Source: Prochlorococcus sp. AG-347-M15 (GTDB lineage Bacteria; Cyanobacteriota; Cyanobacteriia; PCC-6307; Cyanobiaceae). From it: a stretch of 64,000 nt of DNA. The number at the start of each line of letters is the position of its first letter. The first letter of the stretch is position 1. Below the pieces are notes generated by a model, which saw nothing but the letters and a program-made list of their open reading frames with translations, ran no database searches and was not told where the DNA came from. The translations under genes were made by a program, and so were the position numbers. Positions 1-10,859 of this stretch are shown here, piece by piece. The DNA lies in assembly GCA_003281185.1 (NCBI GenBank), contig QCCS01000007.1, positions 1-64,000 on the forward strand. Reading direction: 5' to 3'.

Positions 1-1428
1 GATATTTTATATTTTGAGCCTGTTACTTTGGAGGATGTGCTCAACATAATAGAAGCTGAAAATCCTTATGGTTTGATCGTTCAATTTGGAGGTCAAACGC
101 CACTAAAATTATCTTTACCTTTATTTGAATGGCTTAAAACTGATGAAGGGAAAAGAACTGGTTCTAAAATTCTTGGAACTTCTCCAAACTCTATCGACAT
201 AGCAGAAGATAGAGAAGAATTTACAAAAATACTTGAAGAATTAAATATTAGGCAACCTTTAAACGGTATAGCTCGTAATCATTATGAAGCACAATTGGTA
301 GCAAAAAATATTGGATTCCCCTTAGTTGTAAGACCTTCTTATGTTTTAGGAGGTAGGGCAATGGAAATTGTTAAGGATGAGAATGAATTATCAAGATATA
401 TCTCTGAGGCAGTAAAGGTATCCCCTGACCATCCAATCCTTTTAGATCAATATTTGAATAATGCTATTGAGATAGATGTTGATGCTTTATGTGATTCAGA
501 AGGATCCGTTGTAATTGCAGGTCTAATGGAACATGTGGAACCAGCAGGAATTCATTCGGGAGATTCTGCTTGCTGTTTACCATCAATTTCTCTTTCAGCA
601 TCAACTATCGATAATGTTAAGAACTGGACTAAATTAATTGCAAATAGGCTAAATGTTGTTGGTTTGATTAATTTGCAATTTGCAGTTACAAATTTAAATA
701 ATAAGGAAAATAAATTATTTATTCTTGAGGCAAATCCAAGAGCTTCCAGAACTGTCCCATTTGTTTCAAAAGCTATAGGTAAACCAATCGCAAAATTAGC
801 AACACAGTTAATGCAGGGTTTAACATTAAAAGATATTGCCTTTACCAAGGAATTTTATCCAAAATATCAGGCAGTAAAAGAAGCTGTTTTACCCTTTAAA
901 AGATTTCCTGGATCGGATACTCTTCTAGGTCCTGAGATGCGATCCACTGGAGAAGTAATGGGTTTAGCTAAGGATTTCGGAATTGCTTATGCAAAGTCGG
1001 AATTGGCAGCGGGAAATGGTGTTCCTTCTGAAGGAGTAGCTTTTTTATCTACTAATGATTTAGATAAAAAAAATCTTGATAAAATTGCTAGGGAATTGTT
1101 GATTTTAGGATTTAAATTAATTGCAACAAAAGGTACTGCTGCATACTTGGTAGATTTAGGAATTCAAGTTGAAGAAGTGCAAAAAGTACATGAAGGAAGA
1201 CCAAATATTGAGGACCTAATTCGTTCTGGACTTGTTCAATTAATAATTAATACTCCAATAGGATCTCAGGCTCTTCATGACGATGCATATTTAAGACGTG
1301 CTGCTTTAGAATATAATATCCCAACTTTTACAACGATTCCTGGAGCAAAAGCAGCCATTAAAGCAATTAAAGCCTTGCAAATTAATAAAATTGACACTTA
1401 CTCTTTACAAGAAATACATAATTATTAA
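1..1428 (+). CDS. carB: Carbamoyl-phosphate synthase large subunit, C-terminal part
   Basis: The reading frame is open from the first base, so this is the 3' part of carB, cut by the window edge. The enzyme makes carbamoyl phosphate from bicarbonate, ATP and ammonia for pyrimidine and arginine synthesis. The visible part holds the second ATP-grasp half (FPLVVRPSYVLGGRAMEIV, then LFILEANPRASRTVPFVSKA) and the C-terminal MGS-like allosteric domain (from about GVAFLSTNDLDKKNL to the end, including ATKGTAAYL). The internal ATG at 28 is not the true start. The next gene lies on the opposite strand 4 bases downstream. Identification is secure from family motifs. Confidence 0.97.
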   Translation, partial: DILYFEPVTLEDVLNIIEAENPYGLIVQFGGQTPLKLSLPLFEWLKTDEGKRTGSKILGTSPNSIDIAEDREEFTKILEELNIRQPLNGIARNHYEAQLVAKNIGFPLVVRPSYVLGGRAMEIVKDENELSRYISEAVKVSPDHPILLDQYLNNAIEIDVDALCDSEGSVVIAGLMEHVEPAGIHSGDSACCLPSISLSASTIDNVKNWTKLIANRLNVVGLINLQFAVTNLNNKENKLFILEANPRASRTVPFVSKAIGKPIAKLATQLMQGLTLKDIAFTKEFYPKYQAVKEAVLPFKRFPGSDTLLGPEMRSTGEVMGLAKDFGIAYAKSELAAGNGVPSEGVAFLSTNDLDKKNLDKIARELLILGFKLIATKGTAAYLVDLGIQVEEVQKVHEGRPNIEDLIRSGLVQLIINTPIGSQALHDDAYLRRAALEYNIPTFTTIPGAKAAIKAIKALQINKIDTYSLQEIHNY

Positions 1429-1432
1429 TTAT

Positions 1433-1651
1433 TTATTCTAAGTTTTTTAGTTTTTCTCTTAATTGGTTTGCCAAAGAATTTCTACTAATTGAAAGTAATT
1501 TCAAAGTGTCTTCATGCATTTTAAGTTGTGTTTCTGCTATTTGTAATCCTTTTATAGACTCTTTTATGTCATTAGAAAGTTCACTTATCAAGTACTTTTT
1601 CCCATCAAAGGTTAAAACTGGGTTAGCAGATTCATTTGTGTTTTCATTCAT
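1433..1651 (-). CDS. Small conserved cyanobacterial protein (DUF6447-like)
   Basis: A 72-residue acidic, soluble protein. The N-terminal third is low complexity (MNENTNESANP), followed by VLTFDGKKYLISELSNDIKE and a predicted amphipathic helix rich in Leu, Gln and Lys that could form a coiled coil. The LTFDGKKY start and helical tail look like a small cyanobacterial family I associate with DUF6447; that name is from memory. It converges with carB and sits 28 bases downstream of the ABC exporter gene on the same strand. Function unknown. Confidence 0.75.
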   Translation of the reverse strand: MNENTNESANPVLTFDGKKYLISELSNDIKESIKGLQIAETQLKMHEDTLKLLSISRNSLANQLREKLKNLE

Positions 1652-1679
1652 AGATTTAACATTTATAAATAAAATAGGA

Positions 1680-3386
1680 TTATAATTTTTTTATCAATTG
1701 TTTTTCACATAATTCTTTATATATCCCATTTTTATTTAGTAAATCAATATGTTTCCCGACTTCAATAATTTCGCCTTTATCAAATACAACTATTTTATCT
1801 GCACCTTGCGTAGTTGCTAATCTATGAGCAATCACAATTACAGTTCTATTTTTCATAGCTCTATTCAACCCTTCTTGAACTTCTGACTCAGATTCTGCAT
1901 CTAGTGCACTTGTAGCCTCATCTAAAAGAAGAATGGATGGGTTACCTAGTATCGCTCTGGCAATTGCTATCCTTTGTATCTGACCACCTGATAAATTTGA
2001 GCCTCTTTCAGTTATCTTAGTTTCGTAATTTTCAGGAAGTCTTTGAATAAATTTGTGAGCATTAGCTTTTTTTGCTGATTCAATAACTTCTTCTTTTGTG
2101 TAAGGCCTACCCATTCTTATTACATCAATAATTTTTCCTGAAAATAAAAAAGGCTGTTGTTGTACTAATGCAATATTATTTCTAATATCTTTTGTGTTTA
2201 ATAATTTTAGATTCTTATCATCAATTAAAATTTCTCCATTTTTTGGGGTTATAAATTTCAATATCAATGCCATCATTGTACTTTTTCCAGCCCCTGAAGC
2301 TCCCACAAAAGCTGTAACTTCAGCTTTTTTAATTTCTAAATTTATATTTTTAAGAACTTTATTATCATCTTTGTATTCAAAATCAACAGTCTTAAAACGT
2401 ATATTGCCTTCAATGTTTGAGATCCTTGTTAAATTTTCTTTATCGTCTTCAATAGGGCTTTGATTTATATTTTTCAACCTTCTTATAGATGCTTCTGCCT
2501 GTTTAAAGTCATTAAAATTTGTACTTATATGGCTTATTGGATCAATAAGCATCAAAATAGCAGCAAAAAAACTACTAAATTCTTCACTAGTTAGAAGGCC
2601 TAGGTTAATTCTTGTGGCTCCTAAACCTAATATTGCTAATATTCCAAATGCTTCTATGAAACCTACAACTGGATGCTGAAATGCAAGTAATTTTAATGTT
2701 TTATATTTTGCTTTTTTATTTTCAAATAATCTTTTATAAAATCTATCCTTAATCCAATTTTCGGCAGCAAAAGCTCTTATTGTAGACATCCCATTTATTG
2801 ATTCGCCTATTAAACCTGCTAAGTTACTTGTTGATTCTTGACTCTTTTCAGATGCGAACAAAACTCTTCTTCCAAAACTATTAATTGAAAGAACAATTAG
2901 TGGGGCCAAAATAAAAGTTGATAAAGTGAGTGACCAATCTAAATAAAACATATATATTACTACCGCTAATAATTGTAAAGTGCAAGGAATAGTATCTTGA
3001 GCTGTTTTGTAAATAACTTCGCCTACTCTATCTGCATCTTCCGTAAGTCTATATGTAATATCTCCAGCTGAAATTTTTTCAATTGAATTCATATTAATTT
3101 TTTGTATATTGCTGAATAGATTTCCTCGCATCACTTCACTAATTTCTAGAGATGGTTTTGCTATGAATATATCCTGCCCAAATTGAGCAGTTTTTTGAAT
3201 TAAAAATACTAATAAAGATTTAAATATTATGTTAGAAACTTTTGAGAGATCGCCAGATCCAATTGCCGGGATCAAGTTTCCAGCAAGATATGCTAACAAA
3301 GGCCAACAGGCTACGTAAATTAACATACAAATAAAACCTTTTATAAATCTATTTAAATATGGTCTGAATGGAGGTATTAATCTCAA
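1680..3386 (-). CDS. ABC-type exporter, fused membrane and ATPase domains (MsbA-like)
   Basis: A 568-residue half-transporter. The N-terminal transmembrane domain spans about residues 15-290 with five or six hydrophobic segments. The ATPase domain follows, with Walker A GASGAGKST (about 362-370), the signature LSGGQIQRIAIARAIL and Walker B ILLLDEATSALD, then the H-loop IVIAHRL. This is the exporter class that works as a dimer to flip lipids or drugs across the inner membrane. The sequence does not reveal the substrate; an MsbA-like lipid flippase is one possibility. No fusion or truncation is evident. Confidence 0.93.
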   Translation of the reverse strand: MRLIPPFRPYLNRFIKGFICMLIYVACWPLLAYLAGNLIPAIGSGDLSKVSNIIFKSLLVFLIQKTAQFGQDIFIAKPSLEISEVMRGNLFSNIQKINMNSIEKISAGDITYRLTEDADRVGEVIYKTAQDTIPCTLQLLAVVIYMFYLDWSLTLSTFILAPLIVLSINSFGRRVLFASEKSQESTSNLAGLIGESINGMSTIRAFAAENWIKDRFYKRLFENKKAKYKTLKLLAFQHPVVGFIEAFGILAILGLGATRINLGLLTSEEFSSFFAAILMLIDPISHISTNFNDFKQAEASIRRLKNINQSPIEDDKENLTRISNIEGNIRFKTVDFEYKDDNKVLKNINLEIKKAEVTAFVGASGAGKSTMMALILKFITPKNGEILIDDKNLKLLNTKDIRNNIALVQQQPFLFSGKIIDVIRMGRPYTKEEVIESAKKANAHKFIQRLPENYETKITERGSNLSGGQIQRIAIARAILGNPSILLLDEATSALDAESESEVQEGLNRAMKNRTVIVIAHRLATTQGADKIVVFDKGEIIEVGKHIDLLNKNGIYKELCEKQLIKKL

Positions 3387-3443
3387 GATATTATATATTT
3401 TATTATTTATCTTACTGTATCAATATCTTTGGGTACATAAACA

Positions 3444-3617
3444 ATGAAATTAGATCAATTCTTAAAATGGAAAAATTTGGTCTCCTCTGGCGGAGAAGCA
3501 AAAATTATTATTAAATCTGGCTCTGTAAAAGTTAATGGTGTAATAGAAACTAGGAGAGGAAGAAAATTAAATAAAGGAGATAAAGTTATATTTCTAAAAA
3601 ATGAATTAATTTTTTAA
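3444..3617 (+). CDS. Small S4-domain RNA-binding protein
   Basis: A 57-residue protein that is essentially one S4 RNA-binding fold: MKLDQFLKWKNLVSSGGEAK, then IIIKSGSVKVNGVIETRRGR and KLNKGDKVIF. The order (MKLDQFLK, SGGEAK, SGxVxVNG, RxGRKL, GD) matches stand-alone S4 proteins of the YbcJ/YaaA type. It is probably an RNA- or ribosome-associated accessory protein, but the target cannot be read from sequence. It lies between the divergent ABC exporter and tpiA. Confidence 0.85.
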   Translation: MKLDQFLKWKNLVSSGGEAKIIIKSGSVKVNGVIETRRGRKLNKGDKVIFLKNELIF

Positions 3618-3672
3618 TAGTTGGCCTATTCAACTCAATTTATATTAATATGATTTTCTTAGAGATAATATT

Positions 3673-4398
3673 TTGAGAAAATCTGTTATTGCTGGTAATT
3701 GGAAAATGCATATGACTTGTGCTGAAGCTAAGTCTTATTTGGAAGAGTTTTTACCTTTAATAAAAACCATTAAGGATGATCGTAAAGTTGTTATTGCACC
3801 TCCTTTTACAGCTATTTCTACATTTTCTAATAATTCCGATTTTGATTATTTAGAAATTTCTAGTCAAAATATTCATTGGGAGAATGAAGGAGCATTTACT
3901 GCGGAAATATCTCCAAAAATGCTTCTTGAACATGGAGTCACATATGCAATAGTTGGTCACAGTGAGCCAAGGAAATATTTTAGTGAAAGTGATGAGCAGA
4001 TCAATAAAAGAGCGGTTTTTGCTCAATCTAGTGGACTTACTCCAATAGTTTGTGTTGGAGAAACATTAGAGCAAAGAGAGAGAGGAGAAGCTGATAGAGT
4101 TATCACTAGGCAGGTTGAACAAGGACTTGAGAATACCGATCCATCAAATCTTATTGTTGCATATGAACCCATTTGGGCTATTGGGACAGGTAAAACATGT
4201 GAGGCTATAGATGCTAATAAGATATGTTCTTTAATTCGGAAATTAATAGGTTTTGATGATGTGATTATTCAATATGGAGGATCTGTTAAACCTAATAATA
4301 TTGACGAAATAATGTCAATGAGTGATATAGATGGGGTTTTAGTTGGAGGGGCTTCACTAGATCCGAATAGCTTTGCAAGAATTGCAAATTATAAATAA
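3673..4398 (+). CDS. tpiA: Triose-phosphate isomerase
   Basis: This 241-residue enzyme interconverts dihydroxyacetone phosphate and glyceraldehyde 3-phosphate in glycolysis and the Calvin cycle. Seen: the N-terminal GNWKMH, the catalytic-His region YAIVGHSEP, the catalytic-Glu motif [13 protein letters not shown], and phosphate-binding [10 protein letters not shown] and GVLVGGASL. Length is normal. The start is TTG; the next residues ([12 protein letters not shown]) match the family start, so it is probably correct. The usual GHSERR reads GHSEPR here, a small variation next to the active site. The gene overlaps folP by 26 bases. Confidence 0.97.
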   Translation: MRKSVIAGNWKMHMTCAEAKSYLEEFLPLIKTIKDDRKVVIAPPFTAISTFSNNSDFDYLEISSQNIHWENEGAFTAEISPKMLLEHGVTYAIVGHSEPRKYFSESDEQINKRAVFAQSSGLTPIVCVGETLEQRERGEADRVITRQVEQGLENTDPSNLIVAYEPIWAIGTGKTCEAIDANKICSLIRKLIGFDDVIIQYGGSVKPNNIDEIMSMSDIDGVLVGGASLDPNSFARIANYK

Positions 4399-5227
4399 TA
4401 AAGATCCATGGCCAAAAGGCTGGGGAAAAAAAACTTCAATTATGGGGATTATTAATTTAACTCCTGATTCATTTAGCGATGGTGGAGAATTAAACTCTGC
4501 AAAAAAAGTCTTGGATCAAGTTAATCATTTTTTGCGTAATGGTGTGGATGTTATTGATCTTGGTGCCCAGAGTACAAGGCCTGGGGCCGAAGAAGTTGGC
4601 TCTAGCATAGAAATACAAAGATTGATCCCATATCTGAAATTAATAAAATCTGAATTTCCTAATGTTTTAGTCTCTATTGACACTTTTAATTCTGAGGTTG
4701 CTTATGAAGCACTTTTAAATGGTGCTAATTGGATAAATGATGTTACTGGAGGAAGAAGAGATATCAATATTTTGGATGTTGTATCAAAGTTCAACTGCCC
4801 ATTCGTTATAACTCATAGTCGTGGCAATAGTAAAAATATGAATGAACTCTCTAATTACGAAAATGTATTGAGTGATGTTAAATATTCGCTAGATAATTTA
4901 ATAAAGAATGCTTTAGAAAAAAATATATCTCAAAGAAATATAATAGTGGATCCTGGAATTGGTTTTTCAAAGGACATTATTCATAATTTGGAAATTTTGA
5001 GAAACTTAGATGTATTTAAAAAATGGAATTTGCCAATTTTGATTGGTGCATCAAGGAAAAGATTTATAGGAGAAATTTTGAATGAGAAAAACCCAAAAGA
5101 CAGAGATATTGGAAGTCTTGCTATAAGTTGTATTTGTTCACAATATAATATTGATATGGTTAGAGTTCACAATGTAGAACTTAATTATCAAATTCTGAAA
5201 GTTGCTGATAGGGTTTATAGAAAATAA
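4373..5227 (+). CDS. folP: Dihydropteroate synthase
   Basis: This enzyme joins p-aminobenzoate to dihydropterin pyrophosphate in folate synthesis. Family motifs in order are [17 protein letters not shown] (pterin and Mg binding), [43 protein letters not shown] and VRVHNV. The 284-residue length is normal. The TTG start inside the end of tpiA was chosen because there is no ATG before the conserved INLTPDSF motif; a TTG three codons on (4382) is equally possible. The 26-base overlap suggests translational coupling to tpiA. Confidence 0.96.
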   Translation: MQELQIINNKDPWPKGWGKKTSIMGIINLTPDSFSDGGELNSAKKVLDQVNHFLRNGVDVIDLGAQSTRPGAEEVGSSIEIQRLIPYLKLIKSEFPNVLVSIDTFNSEVAYEALLNGANWINDVTGGRRDINILDVVSKFNCPFVITHSRGNSKNMNELSNYENVLSDVKYSLDNLIKNALEKNISQRNIIVDPGIGFSKDIIHNLEILRNLDVFKKWNLPILIGASRKRFIGEILNEKNPKDRDIGSLAISCICSQYNIDMVRVHNVELNYQILKVADRVYRK

Positions 5228-5235
5228 TAAAATTA

Positions 5236-8200
5236 TTATTCTTTAACACCCTCGATTTTATCCTCTACCTCTTGGTATAGTTCTTTCAACTGTTCTATAT
5301 TTTCATCAGAAGTTTCCCAATATCCTCTACCATTAACTTCAAGCAAAGTCCCAACAATTCTTCTAAAACTATTAGGATTTAGATCCATTAACCTTTTCCT
5401 CATTTCTTCATCATTTATAAATGTTTCATTAGTTTCTTCATACACAAAATTATCTACTTGACCACTTGTCGCACTCCAACCAAGTGTGTAATTAAGTCTA
5501 TTAGAAAGTTCTCTAACACCTTCATAACCAGATTTGAGCATACCTTCATACCATTTAGGATTTAAAAGTTTTGTCCTTGAGTCTAATCTGATAGTTTCTC
5601 CAAGCGTTCTAACTTGAGCATTAGAAGTTGTAGTATCTGCTATGTAGCTACTTGGTTCTTTCCCGTCATCTCTTAGTGTTTTTATCAATTTTGTTGGATC
5701 TGAATCAAAATAATGACTTACATCTGTTAATGAAATCTCTGAGGAATCAAGGTTTTGAAATGTAACATCTGCTGTTTTCATTACTGACTCAAATACCTCT
5801 CTTTTTTGATTCATCTCACCTGGATTATCAGCGTTAAAAGCATATGTTTTGCGAGATAAATACATTTCTTGTAATTCATTTTCTTCCTCCCAAGTTGAGT
5901 TTTCTACTGCTAAATTAACATTTGAACTGTAGCTTCCACTTGCATTAGAGAATACTCTTGCTGAAGCCTCTCTTATAGAGGTACCTTCTTTTTCTGCTTG
6001 TTCCAATGAATGTTTCCTTACAAAATTAGATTCCAATGGTTCATCAGCCTCAGCCGCTAATTTGACCGCCTGATCTATTAGAGCCATCTGATTTATAAAT
6101 AGATCTCTAAATACTCCAGAGCAGTTAACGACCACATCTATTCTTGGCCTACCTAATTCTTCTAAAGGGATTAATTCTAATTTATTGATTCTTCCAACAG
6201 AATCTGGTTTTGGTTTTACCCCAACAAACCATAAAATTTGAGCTAGTGATTCTCCATAAGTTTTAATGTTATCAGTACCCCATAAAACACAAGCAATTGT
6301 TTCAGGCCAAGTCCCTTGCTCTTCCTTTTGCCTTTCAATTAATTTGTCAACAACTGACTTTGCAGCAGCTACTGCTGCCGTAGTAGGTATTGATTGTGGA
6401 TCAAGTGCATGAATATTTTTACCACTGGGTAATACACCTGGATTTCTTATAGGATCTCCACCTGGTCCCGGTAAAACATAATTTCCATCTAATGCTTTAA
6501 TAAGGCTATCCATTTCTTTATCTGCACAGACTTGTTCCAAACAGAAAAGTAAGTAATCAAATAATTTATTTAATTCCTTCTGATTAACTTCATTAAAACC
6601 ATTTAAGTTACAGACTCTTAGCCAAGGGGTAGGTAAATTAAGTCCAAATACTTTAAGAAAGTCAAACAATTTGGAAAGAAGTGATTTTTCTAAATAAACT
6701 CTGCCATCAACAATTTTTAAAGAGTTGACCATCGCAAAAATAGACTCTCTTGCTGTCTTTATAATTTTTTCATTTAACTCTACAAATTTGAGTTCACCTT
6801 TATTATTACCATCATAAATTTGTTCAATAGTCAGACCCATGGATTCAGCTAGAAGTCCAGGAAGAGATCTTAATCCCTCTTGTTCTCTTTCTAAAGATGC
6901 AATATTTACAAGTGTTGCAACAGCTTCTTCTGCTGTTGGTGCTTCCCCAATAGTATGAAGACCACAAGGCAATAATCTACTTTCAATTTCCATCAACTGT
7001 TTATAGATATTACCTACAAATAAATCTCTTTCATCTATTGAGAGTTCTTCTACATCTTTTGAAGGGAGGTCAACATCCTTGTCAAGATTACATTGTTTAG
7101 AAGTCTCAACTATTGCATTAACAATTTGAATACCCCTACTATTTTCTCTAAGTTGTTGATATGAACCAACAAGTTCGCTTAGTTCTTTAAGTCCTTTATA
7201 GAGTCCTGCATTTTCTGCTGGAGGAGTTAAATAGCTAATGGTTGAGGCATAACCTCTTCTTTTAGCTATCGTTGCCTCAGAGGGATTATTAGCAGCATAG
7301 TAATACAAATTAGGTAATGATCCAATGAGAGAATCCGGATAGCATGTTTCACTCATACCCATCTGTTTACCAGGCATAAATTCAAGTGATCCGTGAGTTC
7401 CAAAATGAAGAACAGCATCAGCTCTCCAGATTTTTTCTACATAAGTGTAATAAGCAGCAAAACCATGATGAGGACTAGCACTTCTTGAATAAAGTAACCT
7501 CATTGGATCACCTTCATAACCGAATGTAGGTTGAACACCAATAAAAACGTTTCCAAAATGTTTTCCATAAATCAGAAGATTTTGTCCGTCACTATTTAGG
7601 TTTCCAGGAGGTTTACCCCAATTCTCTTCAAGTCTTTGTGAATATGGTGTGAACTCTTCGTATTCTTTTACTGACATCTTATGAGCAATATTTAACTCTG
7701 GAGAGCCGTCCATTGCTTCAGGGTTATTAATTACTTTTTCCATTAATTCTTTTGAATTACTTGGAAGTTCATCTATTTGATATCCTTTCGATTTCATTTC
7801 AAGAAGTACTCTATAAATTGAACCAAAAACATTTAAGTACGCTGCCGTACCAACATTTCCTTTGTCAGGTGGAAAACTAAATACTGTGATGGCTAATTTT
7901 TTGTCCTTTCTTTTTTTAACTCTTAAAGTTGACCATTTTATTGCTCTTTCAGCGATTACATCAACTCGATCTTGGAGCGTATGCGCTTTACCTGTAGCAT
8001 CATCACGACCTGAGAGAATAATAGGTTCAATAGCACCATCAAGCTCAGGAATTGCAATCTGAAGTGCTACCTGAACTGGGTGTAACCCTAGATCACTATC
8101 TTCCCATTCTTGTGTGGTTTGGAAGACTAATGGAAGTGCTACCATATAGGGTCTGTTTAACCTTTTTAGGGCTTCAATAGCTTTAGGATGATCTTGTCTT

Positions 8201-9246
8201 GCTGGCCCACCAACTAGTGCAAATCCTGTTAAAGATACAACTCCATCTACTATAGGTTGATCCTTATTTATCGAATCATAATAAAATGCATTAACGGGTT
8301 TTGAAAAATCAAGACCTCCGCAGAAGATAGGTAGTACTCTCGCCCCTCTGTATTCCAATTCTTGAATAACAGCGACGTAATGAGCATCATCTCCTGTAAC
8401 GATATGACTCCTTTGAAGCACTAAACCTATTGTTGGGGTTTTATCATCTTTAGGATTTATATCTTTCCTATTATTTTCCCAATTTTGATATTCTTTAAGA
8501 TTTTCAAACATGCAAGGCGCAAGGGGATGCCAAATTCCTAAATCTGGGAATGTTTCAGGATCTTGAATTTTGAATTCTTCTATTTGATCTTTTATGGTCT
8601 CTGAAACAGCGTATTTTTCAGAAATCATTAATAAGAAGTTTTTTAAATTCTCAGTGGTGCCACCTAACCAGTACTGAAAACTCAGAATAAATGTTCTAGC
8701 ATCTTGAGCTTTTTCTACTGGAAGATATTTAAGTATTGAAGGTAGGGTATTTAATAACTTCAACATTGAATCTTGGAAACTTGCTCCATCAGATTCTTTT
8801 TTCTTTTTTATTAAATCTCCAATAATACTTTTAGATTGACCAAGTTGGGCCATACTAAAAGAACCTAACTTATTTAATCTCATTACCTCTGGCATGGAGG
8901 GGAATATAATTGATGCTTTGAGTTTGTCTTTAAATGGGGATACAGCATCAACTAATTTTTGAGCAAGATCTTCAATAAAAATTAAAGAGGCTACAAATAT
9001 ATCTGCATTAGCTATATCTTCTTTAAAGTCTTGAAAATTACTATCATTTCTAAGTTCTTCGATAAGGTAGCCCCTAAGGTCTATACCTATTGGCCCATTC
9101 ATCTTATTTATTGACTTTGCAGCTTCCGTTAAGGAATTTTGGTATTGTGGCTCAAGGACAACATAAACTGCTTTAATTACAACTTTGTGTTTGTTATCCT
9201 CAACAGGAGATACTCTGCGATTTGCTGAGCGGACCTGCGTAAACAT
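5236..9246 (-). CDS. chlH: Magnesium chelatase subunit H
   Basis: This 1336-residue porphyrin-binding subunit inserts Mg into protoporphyrin IX with ChlI and ChlD, the first committed step to chlorophyll. Length and blocks match ChlH: an N-terminal domain beginning [38 protein letters not shown], and the conserved [17 protein letters not shown] segment that contributes to the porphyrin site. The C-terminal region has [20 protein letters not shown] and [17 protein letters not shown]. It is transcribed away from dapB across a 102-base divergent spacer. A distant paralogue, cobN, lies at 53772-57509. Confidence 0.98.
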   Translation of the reverse strand: MFTQVRSANRRVSPVEDNKHKVVIKAVYVVLEPQYQNSLTEAAKSINKMNGPIGIDLRGYLIEELRNDSNFQDFKEDIANADIFVASLIFIEDLAQKLVDAVSPFKDKLKASIIFPSMPEVMRLNKLGSFSMAQLGQSKSIIGDLIKKKKESDGASFQDSMLKLLNTLPSILKYLPVEKAQDARTFILSFQYWLGGTTENLKNFLLMISEKYAVSETIKDQIEEFKIQDPETFPDLGIWHPLAPCMFENLKEYQNWENNRKDINPKDDKTPTIGLVLQRSHIVTGDDAHYVAVIQELEYRGARVLPIFCGGLDFSKPVNAFYYDSINKDQPIVDGVVSLTGFALVGGPARQDHPKAIEALKRLNRPYMVALPLVFQTTQEWEDSDLGLHPVQVALQIAIPELDGAIEPIILSGRDDATGKAHTLQDRVDVIAERAIKWSTLRVKKRKDKKLAITVFSFPPDKGNVGTAAYLNVFGSIYRVLLEMKSKGYQIDELPSNSKELMEKVINNPEAMDGSPELNIAHKMSVKEYEEFTPYSQRLEENWGKPPGNLNSDGQNLLIYGKHFGNVFIGVQPTFGYEGDPMRLLYSRSASPHHGFAAYYTYVEKIWRADAVLHFGTHGSLEFMPGKQMGMSETCYPDSLIGSLPNLYYYAANNPSEATIAKRRGYASTISYLTPPAENAGLYKGLKELSELVGSYQQLRENSRGIQIVNAIVETSKQCNLDKDVDLPSKDVEELSIDERDLFVGNIYKQLMEIESRLLPCGLHTIGEAPTAEEAVATLVNIASLEREQEGLRSLPGLLAESMGLTIEQIYDGNNKGELKFVELNEKIIKTARESIFAMVNSLKIVDGRVYLEKSLLSKLFDFLKVFGLNLPTPWLRVCNLNGFNEVNQKELNKLFDYLLFCLEQVCADKEMDSLIKALDGNYVLPGPGGDPIRNPGVLPSGKNIHALDPQSIPTTAAVAAAKSVVDKLIERQKEEQGTWPETIACVLWGTDNIKTYGESLAQILWFVGVKPKPDSVGRINKLELIPLEELGRPRIDVVVNCSGVFRDLFINQMALIDQAVKLAAEADEPLESNFVRKHSLEQAEKEGTSIREASARVFSNASGSYSSNVNLAVENSTWEEENELQEMYLSRKTYAFNADNPGEMNQKREVFESVMKTADVTFQNLDSSEISLTDVSHYFDSDPTKLIKTLRDDGKEPSSYIADTTTSNAQVRTLGETIRLDSRTKLLNPKWYEGMLKSGYEGVRELSNRLNYTLGWSATSGQVDNFVYEETNETFINDEEMRKRLMDLNPNSFRRIVGTLLEVNGRGYWETSDENIEQLKELYQEVEDKIEGVKE

Positions 9247-9348
9247 TGATTTTTTTTAAGTATTTCTACCAGCCTACGAATGAAAAGACGTTATTGTGTG
9301 CAATATAAATAGCGTGTAACAACCTTTAAAAAAAAATTTTTTAAAAAA

Positions 9349-10197
9349 ATGACTGAAAATTCTAAAAAACCCGTACCAGTACTAGTTTCTGGAGCTTTAG
9401 GTAGAATGGGGAGAGAAGTGGTTAATACTGTATTAAATTCCACAGATTGTGAACTTGTTGCAGCAATTGACATAAACGAAAAGAATAATGGCTCAAATAT
9501 TTCTGAATTATTAAATGTTGAAAATTGTGATATTTTTGTCTCAAATGATTTTGAGGGAACTTTATGTTCTGTTAGTCAAAACTATAGAAATGAAAAAATC
9601 AAACCTGTGATGGTTGATTTTACTCATCCTGATTCGGTATATGAAAATACCAGATCAGCTATTGCATATGGTGTATCACCAGTCGTAGGAACTACAGGTC
9701 TAAGCCCCTCGCAAATACAAGATTTGTCTGTTTTTGCTAAGAAGGCATCCGTTGGTTGTGCAATAATTCCTAATTTTTCAGTAGGTATGGTTCTTCTTCA
9801 GCAGGCGGCATCGGTGGCTGCAAGGTTTTATGACAATATTGAATTAATAGAGATGCATCATAATCAAAAAGCTGATTCTCCTAGTGGGACGTGTATAAAA
9901 ACTGCAGAAATGATAGAAGAATATCCAAAGAAATTTAATCAGAATTTAGTAAAAGAGTCTGAGTCATTGAAAGGTGTACGAGGTGGGCTCAGAGATTCAG
10001 GTATTAACATACATTCTGTACGATTACCAGGATTATTAGCTCATCAGTTAGTAATTATGGGATCTCCAGGTGAAACTTACACAATTAAGCATGACACTAT
10101 TGATAGAAAGGCATATATGCCAGGAGTTTTACAGGCTATTAAAAAAATAGGTAATTATGAAACTTTAGTTTATGGACTTGAAAAATTGATTTTTTAA
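9349..10197 (+). CDS. dapB: 4-hydroxy-tetrahydrodipicolinate reductase
   Basis: This 282-residue NAD(P)H-dependent reductase acts in lysine and diaminopimelate (peptidoglycan) synthesis. Seen: the Rossmann start [28 protein letters not shown], the catalytic motif [14 protein letters not shown] and the C-terminal [12 protein letters not shown]. The ATG follows a very A/T-rich leader with no clear Shine-Dalgarno. It heads a plus-strand run of six closely spaced genes to 13370; the next gene starts one base after its stop. Confidence 0.97.
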   Translation: MTENSKKPVPVLVSGALGRMGREVVNTVLNSTDCELVAAIDINEKNNGSNISELLNVENCDIFVSNDFEGTLCSVSQNYRNEKIKPVMVDFTHPDSVYENTRSAIAYGVSPVVGTTGLSPSQIQDLSVFAKKASVGCAIIPNFSVGMVLLQQAASVAARFYDNIELIEMHHNQKADSPSGTCIKTAEMIEEYPKKFNQNLVKESESLKGVRGGLRDSGINIHSVRLPGLLAHQLVIMGSPGETYTIKHDTIDRKAYMPGVLQAIKKIGNYETLVYGLEKLIF

Positions 10198-10198
10198 A

Positions 10199-10840
10199 AT
10201 GTTAATTCCAATTAATTCAAGTCAAATTTCAAAACTTATTCCTGCAGTGGGTACAGGAAGTCAATTTAAGTACGCGTTGGGGAATCCAAGAAAAATTCTT
10301 CAAAGAGTAATAGTTTCTTCAATTGGTGGATTTATCTCATTAATTATTAGTTCTACTGGAGATCAAACTAATAATTTCTGGTTATTCCTATGTGTAGGTT
10401 TCTTTTTGTATATCATCTGGGGCCCAATTCTTGAAGCAAGTAGAAAAAATTTGCAACTAAGAAAATATAAATTTTTTTCTATATTTGATGGTTATATATC
10501 AGATATTTATAAAACAGAAAAGATTGAAAGTTCAAGAGAACAATCTAATAGGAAAGGTCGATTAGAAGTTATCGAAAATAAAAGGACTTGGTTAGTTCTT
10601 GAATTAGAAGATGAAGATGGTTATTTGGAAAAGTTAAGTTTTCCTTTGGAAAATAAACATAGTCAAATTAGGGTGGGTTCAAGTATTAGATGTTTAATAA
10701 CATCAGATAACCGTAATTTTGACAGAGATTTTTATTTGACCGATGCTTGGCTTCCTGAAATTAACTTATGGGTTGGTGAGTATCCCTATTTATTAAGACC
10801 GGCATTTGAGGAAATTTGTTATATTTATTTCAATAGATAA
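10199..10840 (+). CDS. Conserved membrane protein of unknown function
   Basis: A 213-residue protein with two hydrophobic segments near the N-terminus (about residues 38-52, VIVSSIGGFISLIIS, and about 62-77, WLFLCVGFFLYIIWGP). A soluble C-terminal domain of about 130 residues follows, rich in beta strands and charged residues (RTWLVLELEDEDGYLEK, IRVGSSIRCLITSDN). It probably faces the cytosol or lumen as an anchored domain. It starts one base after dapB, suggesting co-transcription. I do not recognise a family with a known function. Confidence 0.85.
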   Translation: MLIPINSSQISKLIPAVGTGSQFKYALGNPRKILQRVIVSSIGGFISLIISSTGDQTNNFWLFLCVGFFLYIIWGPILEASRKNLQLRKYKFFSIFDGYISDIYKTEKIESSREQSNRKGRLEVIENKRTWLVLELEDEDGYLEKLSFPLENKHSQIRVGSSIRCLITSDNRNFDRDFYLTDAWLPEINLWVGEYPYLLRPAFEEICYIYFNR

Positions 10841-10859
10841 TTGATATTTATATGTATTG

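Noticed and set aside
9247..9348. NtcA-type site (GTA-n8-TAC) between chlH and dapB
   Set aside because: GTAACA occurs but no TAC at the right distance; no regulatory motif could be supported.
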